This document shows positions 33,272-42,018 of a stretch of 47,887 nucleotides of DNA, one piece after another (positions within the stretch are counted from its first letter, which is position 1; each line of letters opens with the position of its first letter). Position numbers and translations under genes: made by a program. The notes under the pieces are model-generated. The model was not told the origin of the DNA. It saw nothing but the letters and a program-made list of their open reading frames with translations, and ran no database searches. Source of the stretch: Anaerofilum sp. (GTDB lineage Bacteria; Bacillota; Clostridia; Oscillospirales; Ruminococcaceae); contig JAHHUF010000002.1 of assembly GCA_020024115.1 (NCBI GenBank), forward strand, positions 1-47,887, written 5' to 3'.

Positions 33272-34513
33272 TTAAACAGTTGAGTGCAGCAGTTGGGAAA
33301 GAGCAGCAGTTTCGGCAGCAGCCAGTTCTGGGTATGCCGAGGAATACAGGCTGCCATAGCGATACAACGCAAACCCGTTGCAGCCTGTCTGCCGCAGCGA
33401 TTCCACCATTTTGGCAAGGTTGGAGCCACTGCTCCACTCAGCTTGGTCGTTGGAACCTCCGTCCCCCTCTCCGATACGCCATGCGCCCAAACCAATATAA
33501 AGCTGCACACTTTCATGGCGTGGATAGTCTGCCCATTGTTTGCACAGACCTGCAAATTGATAATCGGTTCTTTGAGAGGCTGTTAGATAATCAAATCCCC
33601 AATAGAGCTGTGGCATAATATAATCAACATAGCCGGGCTCTTTCAGCCAAAGACAGACATCGCTATATTGTTGATTATAGTTATTTCCATTATTGCCCTG
33701 CGGACTGATTCCGAAACGCACATTAGGTTTAATTTCTTTGATTGTTTTGTAAACCTGCTGAATCAGTAAATTGACATTGTTTCTCCGCCATTCATCCAAA
33801 GGCGTTCCGTTTGAAAATTTTGCATAGCTGTCACGGTCAAAGGCTTGATCTGTGGTGGGATAGAAGTAATCATCAAAATGAATTCCATCTACATCATAGT
33901 TGGAAACAATTTCTTTCACTCCGTCCACAACAAGCTGATGCACCTCCGGCAAAGCAGGGTCATAATACAAGCCGCCGTTTGCTTGCAGAGTCCACTCTGG
34001 GTGAAGAACCGCAGGATTTTGTGCAGATAAGATTGCAGGCTGGGTGCTGCTCAACTGAATACGGTAGGGGTTAACCCATGCTTCCACCTTCAAATTGCGG
34101 GCATGACCTTCTTCAATAAAAATCAGCAAAGGGTCATATCCAATGGGATTGCCCTGTGTGGTGGCAACAATATGACTTTGCGGGAAAATTTGGCTGTTGT
34201 ATAATGCGTCACCAAAGGGGCGGACTTGTACAACAACTGCATTCAGCCCCATATTCACGCAGTTTTGCAGCATTTGTGCAGCTGATTGCCGAAAGACCGC
34301 CTCGTCCATGCCGGCAAAGCCTTTCAGTTCCAGATAGCTAATCCACATGGCTCGGTATTCCTCCGGAAGCTGTGCAGAAGAGGCTGTTTTTTGGTTGGTG
34401 GCTGCGTTGTCCGGAACCGAAGTGAAGTCGGTTGTATTTACCGGCACGGCAGAACGGCATCCACTCAAAAATAGCAATGTAACCAAAAGCAAAGAAATCC
34501 ACTTTTTTTTCAT
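33272..34513 (-). CDS. Family 10-like glycosyl hydrolase lipoprotein (GHL10 / DUF187-type)
   Basis: I start at the ATG 34511-34513 (MKKKWISLLLVTLLFLSGC), which gives a signal peptide with lipobox LSGC; the frame is open to 34618 without a ribosome site. The 413-residue protein has the GHL10 pattern: PEEYRAMWISYLEL, MGLNAVVVQVRPFGDALY, VEAWVNPYRI, YDVDGIHFDDYFYP (the DDYFYP block with likely catalytic acid) and FGISPQGN. Related proteins act on cell-wall or spore glycans or on polysaccharides outside the membrane. The activity is predicted from the family, not seen. Single gene. Confidence 0.88.
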   Translation of the reverse strand: MKKKWISLLLVTLLFLSGCRSAVPVNTTDFTSVPDNAATNQKTASSAQLPEEYRAMWISYLELKGFAGMDEAVFRQSAAQMLQNCVNMGLNAVVVQVRPFGDALYNSQIFPQSHIVATTQGNPIGYDPLLIFIEEGHARNLKVEAWVNPYRIQLSSTQPAILSAQNPAVLHPEWTLQANGGLYYDPALPEVHQLVVDGVKEIVSNYDVDGIHFDDYFYPTTDQAFDRDSYAKFSNGTPLDEWRRNNVNLLIQQVYKTIKEIKPNVRFGISPQGNNGNNYNQQYSDVCLWLKEPGYVDYIMPQLYWGFDYLTASQRTDYQFAGLCKQWADYPRHESVQLYIGLGAWRIGEGDGGSNDQAEWSSGSNLAKMVESLRQTGCNGFALYRYGSLYSSAYPELAAAETAALSQLLHSTV

Positions 34514-34678
34514 CTGGCATTTTTCCTTCCTTATTGAAAAAATATGAAATCGTGTTGTTATACAATCAAGATATGCAGCCGAAATAATTTGAATTCTTAG
34601 ACAAACAGTATACAACAAATTTCGCCCCTTTACAAATATTATGCCTCAAAAAAGATATTACCCACAATCTTCAATATT

Positions 34679-34687
34679 TGGTATAAT
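34679..34687 (+). promoter_or_regulatory. Extended -10 promoter of the cytidylate-kinase-like gene
   Basis: TGGTATAAT (TATAAT at 34682-34687), with no convincing -35. Confidence 0.5.
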
Positions 34688-34728
34688 AAGAAAATACAGT
34701 TTTGATTGATGAGAGGAGCCGAAATGTT

Positions 34729-35331
34729 ATGAAAAATCAATGTGTAATTGCAGTCAGCCGTGAGTTTTGCTCCGGTGGACAAGATATTGCAAAAAAATTG
34801 GCAGAAGAATTGAGGATTCCTTATTATGACAAGGAGATTATCACCCTTGCAGCAAAAGAAAGCGGACTGTCAGAAAAAGCAATCAAGGAAAGTGCAAAGC
34901 GGCATACAGGCAGCTTGCTGTACAGCTTATATTCTATGAGCAAAGACCTTCCCCTTACTGACCAGGTGTATTTGGTTCAATCAAAAATCATTCGAGAATT
35001 GGCACAAAAAGGGCCTTGTGTCATTGTGGGCAGATGTGCAGACTATGTTTTGCGGGATATGCCCAACTGCCTGCGTGTGTTCATCCATGCACCGTTGGAA
35101 GAAAGAATCAATCTGCTGCGGTTGTATGAAGTGGATGAACGGGATGAAGTGCTTCAAAATATTTTGGCAAAAGAGGACAAAGCCCGTGCCAGCTATTGCC
35201 ATTGCTACACCCAAAACCGCTGGGGAGCTGCAAAAAATTATCATATCAGTTTGGATGCTTCTATGGGCGAAGATGTTTGTGTGGAAATTTTGAAACAGGC
35301 TGTCAAAGGATTTGAAGAAAAAGAAGATTAA
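34729..35331 (+). CDS. Cytidylate kinase-like family protein
   Basis: I take the ATG 34729-34731 (MKNQCVIAVSREFCSGG), 10 bases after GAGGAG; a longer frame from 34702 places the ribosome site inside the gene. The 200-residue protein has the P-loop variant SREFCSGGQDIAKKLAEEL, then YYDKEIITLAAKESGLSE, VIVGRCADYVL (a GR-A nucleotide-binding turn), FIHAPLEERI and YCHCYTQNRWG. This is the cytidylate-kinase-like family (PF13189), common in clostridia beside the true Cmk. Small-molecule kinase activity is likely but the acceptor is unknown. Confidence 0.85.
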   Translation: MKNQCVIAVSREFCSGGQDIAKKLAEELRIPYYDKEIITLAAKESGLSEKAIKESAKRHTGSLLYSLYSMSKDLPLTDQVYLVQSKIIRELAQKGPCVIVGRCADYVLRDMPNCLRVFIHAPLEERINLLRLYEVDERDEVLQNILAKEDKARASYCHCYTQNRWGAAKNYHISLDASMGEDVCVEILKQAVKGFEEKED

Positions 35332-35379
35332 AAAATTCTTACAATAAATGATTTTTTGTGAATACGGCGGCGAAAATAT

Positions 35380-35408
35380 TTGCAAACACAAATTAAAAAA
35401 GGTATAAT
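35380..35408 (+). promoter_or_regulatory. Promoter of the glnS-gltX operon
   Basis: TTGCAA (35380-35385), 17 bases, TATAAT (35403-35408), giving a leader of about 80 nt. I see no T-box element in it. Confidence 0.75.
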
Positions 35409-35494
35409 TTAAAGGTATTTATTTTTTTAGACAAACAAAGGCAGCTTTGCAGCAAAAACACCTTTGATTTTTGAGTTTATAAGGGGAGTTAACG

Positions 35495-37165
35495 ATGGAA
35501 GAAAAAATGAGCAATTTCCTCACCGAAATTATTGACGCCGATTTGGCAGAAGGAAAATTGAAGGAAATTCACACTCGCTTTCCACCGGAACCGAATGGTT
35601 ATCTGCACATTGGCAGTGCAAAAGCAATCTACATCAACTACACCATTGCAAAACAATACGGAGGAAAATTTAATCTGCGTTTTGATGACACCAATCCTTC
35701 TCACGAGGATGTGGAGTATGTGGACAGCATTCAAGAGGACTTGAAGTGGTTGGGAGCAGAACCAAACGGCGGCGTTTTTTATGGAAGTGACTATTTCCAC
35801 AAATGCTATGAATATGCAGAACAGTTGATTCAAGAGGGCAAAGCCTATGTGGACGATTTGACCCGTGAAGAAATGCAGGAATATCGTGGGCAGGATGCAG
35901 GCAAACCCTCTAAGCCAAGCCCCTACCGTGACCGCAGCCCAGAGGAAAATCTGGATTTGTTTCGCAGAATGCGTGCAGGGGAATTTCCTGATGGCAGTAA
36001 AACATTGCGGGCAAAAATTGATTTGGCAAGCCCCAACATGAACCTGCGTGACCCTGCAATCTATCGCATTATGCGTGCCCATCATCACCGTCAGGGGGAT
36101 GAATGGTGCATTTATCCTTTGTACGATTTTGCTCACCCCATTCAGGATGCCATTGAAGGAATCACTCACAGTATGTGCAGTCTGGAGTTTGAAAACCATC
36201 GTCCTTTGTATGAGTGGGTGATTGAAAACTTGCATCTGGGGCCGTTCCCCATTCAGCGTGAGTTTGCCCGTTTGAATGTGACCCATACCGTGATGAGCAA
36301 ACGCTATCTGCGTAAATTGGTGGAAACCGGTGTTGCTGATGGCTGGGATGACCCCCGTATGCCGACTTTGTGCGGTCTGCGTCGCCGTGGTTATACCCCC
36401 ACCAGCATTTTTGAGTTTGTTCGCCGTGCAGGTGTTGCAAAGGCAAACAGTCTGGTGGACAACCGCTTGCTGGAGCACTGCATTCGTACCGAGTTGGAAA
36501 CTATTGCTTTGCGCCGTATGGCAGTTACCGACCCCATTAAGCTGACCATCACCAACTATCCCGCTGATAAAGTGGAATATTTTGAAATTGCAAATAACCC
36601 CAACAAGGCAGCAGGAGATGACTCTGTGCGTAAAGTTGCCTTTAGTGGCACAGTTTGGATTGAGCGCAGCGACTTTGCAGAGGTTCCTCCTCCAAAGTTC
36701 CAGCGTTTAAAGCCAGACGGCGAAGTGCGTTTGATGGGCGCTTATATTGTAAAATGCAATGAAATCATCAAAGATGAAAACGGCGAAGTGGTAGAACTGA
36801 AATGTACTGCTGACATCGAAACCGCAAACGGAATGCCTGCGGATGGCAGAAAAGTGCGTGGGACCATTCATTGGGTCAGCGATTCCCATGCAGTAGATGC
36901 AGAAATTCGTTTGTATGAGAATTTCTTCACCGAGGAAAATCTGGGCGAACTGCCGGAAGACAAAACCTATGACGATTATCTGAACCCCGAATCTGTAAAA
37001 GTGTTTGCAAATGCAAAGCTGGAGGCTTGTATGGAAGATGCAAAGCCAGGGGATAGATTCCAGTTTGTTCGTATGGGATATTTTACCCCCGATTCCAAAC
37101 ATCCCAATGTTTACAACCGCATTGTGACACTGAAAGACAGTTTCAGTAAAACATTGCAAGGCTAA
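35495..37165 (+). CDS. glnS: Glutaminyl-tRNA synthetase
   Basis: A class I synthetase of 556 residues that charges tRNA-Gln directly. HIGH motif: FPPEPNGYLHIGSAKAI (about 30-46), the PPEPNGY form specific to GlnRS. KMSKS motif: VMSKRYL (about 265). Other GlnRS blocks: RFDDTNPSHED, SLEFENHRPLYEW and the C-terminal beta-barrel anticodon-binding region with RLMGAYIVKC and FQFVRMGYF. Many Firmicutes lack GlnRS and use GatCAB amidation of Glu-tRNA-Gln, so the gene is of interest. AAGGGGAG precedes the ATG; a second ATG lies 5 codons in. It is followed 14 bases later by gltX. Confidence 0.96.
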   Translation: MEEKMSNFLTEIIDADLAEGKLKEIHTRFPPEPNGYLHIGSAKAIYINYTIAKQYGGKFNLRFDDTNPSHEDVEYVDSIQEDLKWLGAEPNGGVFYGSDYFHKCYEYAEQLIQEGKAYVDDLTREEMQEYRGQDAGKPSKPSPYRDRSPEENLDLFRRMRAGEFPDGSKTLRAKIDLASPNMNLRDPAIYRIMRAHHHRQGDEWCIYPLYDFAHPIQDAIEGITHSMCSLEFENHRPLYEWVIENLHLGPFPIQREFARLNVTHTVMSKRYLRKLVETGVADGWDDPRMPTLCGLRRRGYTPTSIFEFVRRAGVAKANSLVDNRLLEHCIRTELETIALRRMAVTDPIKLTITNYPADKVEYFEIANNPNKAAGDDSVRKVAFSGTVWIERSDFAEVPPPKFQRLKPDGEVRLMGAYIVKCNEIIKDENGEVVELKCTADIETANGMPADGRKVRGTIHWVSDSHAVDAEIRLYENFFTEENLGELPEDKTYDDYLNPESVKVFANAKLEACMEDAKPGDRFQFVRMGYFTPDSKHPNVYNRIVTLKDSFSKTLQG

Positions 37166-37179
37166 AAGGAGAAAAAATC

Positions 37180-38628
37180 ATGGCAAACACTGTTGTAACC
37201 CGTTTTGCACCTAGTCCAACCGGATATATGCACATTGGCAATCTGCGTACAGCGTTGTATTCTTATCTGATTTCAAAATCACAGGGTGGACGCTTTATTC
37301 TTCGTATTGAGGACACCGACCAAGAGCGTTTGGTGGAAGGTGCAGTGGATGTGATTCTCAACACCCTCAAACAAACTGGTCTGAATTATGATGAAGGCCC
37401 GATGATAGATGGCGGACATGGCCCATACATTCAAAGCGAACGCAAACCCATTTATATGGAGTATGCAAAGCAATTGATTGAAAGCGGACACGCATACTAT
37501 TGCTTCTGTACCTCTGAGCGTCTGTCTGCTTTGAAAGAGGGCGATGGCTTTGGTGGATATGACCGCCACTGCCGTGACCTCTCCAAAGAGGAAATTGAAA
37601 AGAATCTGGCAGCAGGCATTCCCTATGTTATCCGCCAGAAAATGCCTTTGGAGGGTACTACTTCTTACAAAGATGAAGTGTTTGGCGAAATCAGCATGGA
37701 AAACAGCCAACTCCAAGACCAAATTTTGATTAAAGCGGACGGATACCCCACTTACAACTTTGCTCATGTGGTGGATGACCATTTGATGGAAGTGACCCAT
37801 GTTGTTCGTGGTAGCGAGTATCTGACCAGCACCCCAAAATATGTTTTGTTGTATGATGCGTTTGGCTGGGAGCGTCCGATTTACTGTCATTTGCCTTTGC
37901 TGATGGGCAAAGATGCAGAGGGCAATGTTTCCAAATTGTCCAAGCGTCATGGTGCAGTCAGCTTTCAGGATTTGGTTCAGAACGGCTACCTGCCTGAAGC
38001 AATCATCAACTACATTGCTCTGCTGGGTTGGTGCCCCAAAGAAACCAATGAAGAATTTTTCACACTGGATAGCCTAAAAGAGCAGTTTAGCATTGCAGCC
38101 ATCAATAAATCACCTTCTGTATTCGACTATGACAAATTGCTTTGGTTCAATGGTGAATACATCAAAAAGCTGGACTTTGACACATTCTGCAAAAAAGCAA
38201 TGCCCTATTTGGAGCAGGCAATTCCCAATGTGGAAAACAAAAAGGCAGTTGCAGCACTGTTGCAAAGCCGTGTGGCTGTATTCAGCGAAATTCCCGAAAA
38301 AATCGGATTTTTGGCACAGTTGCCAGAGTATGATATTGAATTGTACACCAACAAAAAGAACAAAACCACCCCAGAAGTCTGTGCAACAATTTTGGATGCG
38401 GCAATTCCTGTATTGGAACAGTGTAGCGATTGGACAAGCCCCGTTTTGTTTGAGCAGCTCAAAGCGGTTGCAGAGCAGCAAGCTGTCAAGAGTGGTGCGG
38501 TGATGTGGGCGGTTCGCATTGCGGTTGCAGGTGTTTCGGTAACTCCCGGCGGTGCTACCGAACTAATGGAAATTTTGGGCAAAGAGGAAAGCATTGCACG
38601 CTTGAAAGCAGGCAGAGAAAAACTGTAA
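37180..38628 (+). CDS. gltX: Glutamyl-tRNA synthetase
   Basis: This 482-residue class I synthetase charges tRNA-Glu. FAPSPTGYMHIGNLRTALYSYL holds the HIGH motif (about residues 8-24), RFILRIEDTDQERL the RIEDTD block, and KLSKRHGAVSFQDL the KMSKS motif. The C-terminal helical anticodon domain is complete. AAGGAG precedes the ATG. It shares a transcript with glnS, which places both Glu- and Gln-specific enzymes under one promoter. With a GlnRS present the enzyme may be discriminating, but that cannot be read reliably here. Confidence 0.96.
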   Translation: MANTVVTRFAPSPTGYMHIGNLRTALYSYLISKSQGGRFILRIEDTDQERLVEGAVDVILNTLKQTGLNYDEGPMIDGGHGPYIQSERKPIYMEYAKQLIESGHAYYCFCTSERLSALKEGDGFGGYDRHCRDLSKEEIEKNLAAGIPYVIRQKMPLEGTTSYKDEVFGEISMENSQLQDQILIKADGYPTYNFAHVVDDHLMEVTHVVRGSEYLTSTPKYVLLYDAFGWERPIYCHLPLLMGKDAEGNVSKLSKRHGAVSFQDLVQNGYLPEAIINYIALLGWCPKETNEEFFTLDSLKEQFSIAAINKSPSVFDYDKLLWFNGEYIKKLDFDTFCKKAMPYLEQAIPNVENKKAVAALLQSRVAVFSEIPEKIGFLAQLPEYDIELYTNKKNKTTPEVCATILDAAIPVLEQCSDWTSPVLFEQLKAVAEQQAVKSGAVMWAVRIAVAGVSVTPGGATELMEILGKEESIARLKAGREKL

Positions 38629-38654
38629 TGGTTTAATCAATCGTTTTAAAAAAT

Positions 38655-38699
38655 AAACGGCAGACTATACAAAATAATTTGTGTGGTTTGCCGTTTTTG
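38655..38699 (+). terminator. Terminator after gltX
   Basis: AAACGGCA pairs with TGCCGTTT; the stem continues with G-U pairs to give about 16 pairs, then a T-run. Confidence 0.75.
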
Positions 38700-38732
38700 T
38701 GTAAGAGTAAAATTGATGGAAGGGGAGGTTTT

Positions 38733-40604
38733 ATGTGGATTCTAGCGGTCATACTGCCATGTATCTGTTTGGGAATGGGCTTAGCTGTGTCAAAATTCTT
38801 TTTTTATAAAACAGATGGTTTGGTGCAACTATGGATGGGAGCCGTTTTTGGGCTGTTTGGGTTTATTTGGCTGCCTGCACTATGGGCATTTTTGATGGAT
38901 TTTACAGTTGCAGCACACATTGCAGCCGTTATCAGTGCCCAAATCATTTGGTTTAGTTTGGAGTATGTAACACGAAAAAAGGGAAGGCAATGGGGCAAAA
39001 CTGAACACTGGAAAGGGGCAGCTTTTTGCTGCGTTCCATTGTGGCTGTTTTGTTTTTATTTACTGCACACCCATACATTGCAAAAGGCTGTGGATGGGTC
39101 TTTGCACACAGGGCAGTCAACTTATGGCGATATGGCGATGCATTTGGGGTTTATCACCAGTATTTCGGAACAAAAAGTATTTCCGCCTGCATACTCTTTG
39201 CTGCCGCAGGTGGATGTAGGCTATCCGTTTTTGTGTGATACAATATCATCTTCTTTGTATACTTTGGGTGTGCCGTTGCGGTGGGCATATATTTTGCCGG
39301 CATTGTGGGCATTGGCAGTTGTTTTTTTGGGGGCATATTTGCTGTTTTATTCATGGCTCAAGCAAACAGCAAAAGCTGTGATTGCCTTTATGTTGTTTTT
39401 TGTGGGCGGTGGGTTTGGTTTTTGCTATTTTATCAACGGAGATTGGCAAAATTTTACCCGTATTTTTACCGCTTTTTATGAAACTCCAACCAACTATGTA
39501 GAGAAAAATGTGTATTGGGTCAACCCTGTCGCTGACCTGTTGATTCCACAGCGTGCAACCTTGATGGGCTGGGCAATTCTGTTTGCTTGCCTGTATTTGC
39601 TTTATCAGGCAGCCATCGAAAAAAGGAAAGAATACTTTTTGCCCCTGGGGATTTTGGCAGGGGGCTTGCCGTTGATTCATACCCATTCCTTTTTGGCACT
39701 GGGAATTCTCAGTGCAGTGCTGATGATAGCAGATATTATCAAAAAGCCTTCCCTTTCAAAGCTGATTCCTTGGGCTATTTATGGAGGAATTACCCTCGTT
39801 TTGGCATCAGGGCAATTGCTTGGCTTTACCTTTCGTCAAGCACAAGGGGAACAGTTTGTTCGTTTTGGGTGGAACTGGGTCAATCAAAAAGATAATTACT
39901 TTTGGTTCTATATAAAAAATATAGGGATTGTCTATCTTTTGTTGATTCCTGCATGGATTCACGCAAACAAAAAAAGCCACCTTTTTTATGGCAGCAGTTT
40001 GGCGATTTTGGCAATTAGCGAAATTTTAATTTTTCAGCCAAACCCCTATGACAACAACAAGTTGCTTTTTATCTGGCATCTTTTGGGCTGTGGGCTAGCT
40101 GCAAATTTGCTATGGGATTTGTACCAGCAATATTCTGCAAAAAAATGGGCAAAGGCTGCCCTTGGAGCAGTGATGTTTTTGGGTACATTCAGTGGAGTGC
40201 TGACATTGGGACGAGAAGCAGTGTCAGATTATCAATTGTTTGCAGCACAGGACGAGCAGGCAGCAGAATACATCAAGCAGAATACAGCTCCCAATGCAAT
40301 TGTTTTGACAGCAAACAACCACAATAACTTGGTAGCAGCATTGACAGGAAGAAATATTCTATGTGGCAGCCCCAGTTATCTCTATTATCATGGAGTAAAT
40401 TACAGCAAGCAGAGCCAAGCTGCAAAAGAATTGTATGAAACACCTTCTCTCACTGCATTGTATCAATGGGGGATTGAATATGTGCTGATTAGTCGCCATG
40501 AAATGTCACAATTTTCAGTCAATCAGCAATGGTATATACAAAATCTAAATGAAGTGTTTTCAAAAGACGATATTACACTTTATCAAGTCCCAAAAGGAGG
40601 GTAA
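38733..40604 (+). CDS. Large polytopic membrane protein, GT-C glycosyltransferase-like
   Basis: The start is the ATG 38733, 4 bases after GGGGAGG; the frame is open to 38679, inside the gltX terminator. The 623-residue protein has about 12 membrane helices. A long loop after the second or third helix contains QSTYGDMAMHLGFITSI, and the C-terminal soluble part (about 520-623) has YIKQNTAPNAIVLTANNHNNLVAALTGRNILCGSPSYLYYHG and WGIEYVLISRHEM. This topology and the 'evade-by-date' style soluble tail are typical of GT-C-fold glycosyltransferases or YfhO-like enzymes. I do not recognise the precise family. Four bases before pcp, so likely in one operon with it. Confidence 0.7.
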   Translation: MWILAVILPCICLGMGLAVSKFFFYKTDGLVQLWMGAVFGLFGFIWLPALWAFLMDFTVAAHIAAVISAQIIWFSLEYVTRKKGRQWGKTEHWKGAAFCCVPLWLFCFYLLHTHTLQKAVDGSLHTGQSTYGDMAMHLGFITSISEQKVFPPAYSLLPQVDVGYPFLCDTISSSLYTLGVPLRWAYILPALWALAVVFLGAYLLFYSWLKQTAKAVIAFMLFFVGGGFGFCYFINGDWQNFTRIFTAFYETPTNYVEKNVYWVNPVADLLIPQRATLMGWAILFACLYLLYQAAIEKRKEYFLPLGILAGGLPLIHTHSFLALGILSAVLMIADIIKKPSLSKLIPWAIYGGITLVLASGQLLGFTFRQAQGEQFVRFGWNWVNQKDNYFWFYIKNIGIVYLLLIPAWIHANKKSHLFYGSSLAILAISEILIFQPNPYDNNKLLFIWHLLGCGLAANLLWDLYQQYSAKKWAKAALGAVMFLGTFSGVLTLGREAVSDYQLFAAQDEQAAEYIKQNTAPNAIVLTANNHNNLVAALTGRNILCGSPSYLYYHGVNYSKQSQAAKELYETPSLTALYQWGIEYVLISRHEMSQFSVNQQWYIQNLNEVFSKDDITLYQVPKGG

Positions 40605-40608
40605 CAAA

Positions 40609-41253
40609 ATGAAAATTTTAGTTGCAGGATTCGACCCCTTTGGAGGGGAAAGCATCAACCCAGCATATCAGGCAGTCAAACAGCTTCCCAATCAAATACA
40701 GTCAGTAAAAATCATCAAATTGGAAATCCCCACATCTTTTGCAGCCAGTGCCAAAGTGATGGAACAAGGAATTGCACAGCATCACCCTGATATTGTGTTG
40801 AATGTAGGGCAGGCCGGAGGACGGTCTTGCATGACGGTGGAAAAGGTTGCAATCAATTTGGCAGATGCACGGATTCCGGACAATGACGGACAGCAGCCAA
40901 TTGACCAGCCCTTGCGGCAGGATGGTGAAACTGCTTATTTTTCCACTTTGCCGGTCAAAGCAATGGTGGAAGAAATGCGAAAAAACGGAATCCCTGCCAA
41001 TGTTTCTTATACAGCCGGCACTTATGTCTGCAACAGCATCATGTACCATGTTTTGCATTTGACACAAACAAAATATCAAGGTATTCGTGCAGGGTTTATT
41101 CATGTCCCGTATGAAAGCGGACAAGCGGTTGCAAAACCAAACGGAACCCCTTTTATGTCCTTGGAAATGATTACAAAAGGGCTGGAATCTGCCATTGCTG
41201 CTGCAATCAATCATCAAACAGACAGCAAAATCACAATGGGAGAATTGCACTGA
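40609..41253 (+). CDS. pcp: Pyroglutamyl-peptidase I
   Basis: A 214-residue cytoplasmic cysteine peptidase (family C15) that removes N-terminal pyroglutamate from peptides. The catalytic triad is visible: Glu78 in GRSCMTVEKVAINLADARIPDN, Cys141 in YVCNSIMYHVLH and His165 in GFIHVPY. MKILVAGFDPFGGESINPA is the family N-terminus. AAAGGAGGG lies 8 bases before the ATG at 40609; the longer frame to 40549 overlaps the upstream gene and is rejected. Probably co-transcribed with the membrane protein at 38733. Confidence 0.96.
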   Translation: MKILVAGFDPFGGESINPAYQAVKQLPNQIQSVKIIKLEIPTSFAASAKVMEQGIAQHHPDIVLNVGQAGGRSCMTVEKVAINLADARIPDNDGQQPIDQPLRQDGETAYFSTLPVKAMVEEMRKNGIPANVSYTAGTYVCNSIMYHVLHLTQTKYQGIRAGFIHVPYESGQAVAKPNGTPFMSLEMITKGLESAIAAAINHQTDSKITMGELH

Positions 41254-41260
41254 TAATAAA

Positions 41261-41296
41261 AAAGAGCTTCCCTCTTTTGTCAGAGAGAAGCTCTTT
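41261..41296. terminator. Bidirectional terminator between pcp and mtnN
   Basis: AAAGAGCTTC pairs with GAAGCTCTTT, with an inner CTCT/AGAG helix. Confidence 0.8.
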
Positions 41297-41312
41297 AAGT
41301 TTTGAACAAATA

Positions 41313-42002
41313 TTATGCGTTGATAATTTTCATCATCTCATGCACAATTGAGGTTGCGGTTGAGATATATTCTGCAATGCTGAATTTTTTCACAACCAAA
41401 ACCTCTCGCCCTGCCTCGTCTGCATTGTCGCTCATTGCACGCAGAACAACACAGGGAATGTTGTTGCGGGCGGCAATCTGGCAAACAGCAGCACCTTCCA
41501 TCTCTACACAGTCAGGGCTGCATTTTTCTGCAATTGCATTTTTAGTGGCAGTATCGCCGACAAATTGGTCACCGGTTGCAATTTTGCCAACCAGATAGTT
41601 TACGCCAACTGTTTTGCAGGCTTTTTCTGCAATTTCAACCAATGCAGAATCGCTGGTGAACTCTTTCAAGAAAGGAGCACTTTGGCAAATCATATCAGGC
41701 TCGGCATCGTGGTATACAACCTCTTTGCCAATCACAACATCACCAACTCCGATTTTGCTGGACATATTGCCTGCAATACCAGAGAAAATCAACTGCTTTG
41801 CACCATAGCGTGTTGCAAGCACTTGAACAGTGGATGCCGCATTTGCTTTGCCCATACCGGCACAGCACAGAACAACAGGCTTGTCTGCCAGCAAACCCTG
41901 CACATATTCTACCCCTGCATAGGTTTCGGTGGTTTTGTTTTGCAGCAATGCTGCCAGCTGGTCTACTTCATCAGGCATTGCGCCCATAATTGCAGTTAAC
42001 AT
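41313..42002 (-). CDS. mtnN: 5'-methylthioadenosine/S-adenosylhomocysteine nucleosidase
   Basis: I start at the ATG 42000-42002 (MLTAIMGAMPDEVDQL), 9 bases after AGGAGG; the frame to 42053 would overlap ychF. The 229-residue protein hydrolyses the glycosidic bond of methylthioadenosine and S-adenosylhomocysteine, recycling products of SAM and polyamine metabolism. GAMPDEVDQL has the catalytic acid Glu, CVEMEGAAVCQ the ribose-binding MEGA block, and RAMSDNADE the catalytic Asp. GIAGNMSSKIGVGDVVI is the phosphorylase-family glycine loop. 16 bases after ychF on the same strand. Confidence 0.95.
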   Translation of the reverse strand: MLTAIMGAMPDEVDQLAALLQNKTTETYAGVEYVQGLLADKPVVLCCAGMGKANAASTVQVLATRYGAKQLIFSGIAGNMSSKIGVGDVVIGKEVVYHDAEPDMICQSAPFLKEFTSDSALVEIAEKACKTVGVNYLVGKIATGDQFVGDTATKNAIAEKCSPDCVEMEGAAVCQIAARNNIPCVVLRAMSDNADEAGREVLVVKKFSIAEYISTATSIVHEMMKIINA

Positions 42003-42018
42003 CACTGGATTCCTCCTA

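Noticed and set aside
35489..36478. 329-codon minus-strand frame opposite glnS
   Set aside because: Antisense shadow of a full-length synthetase gene.
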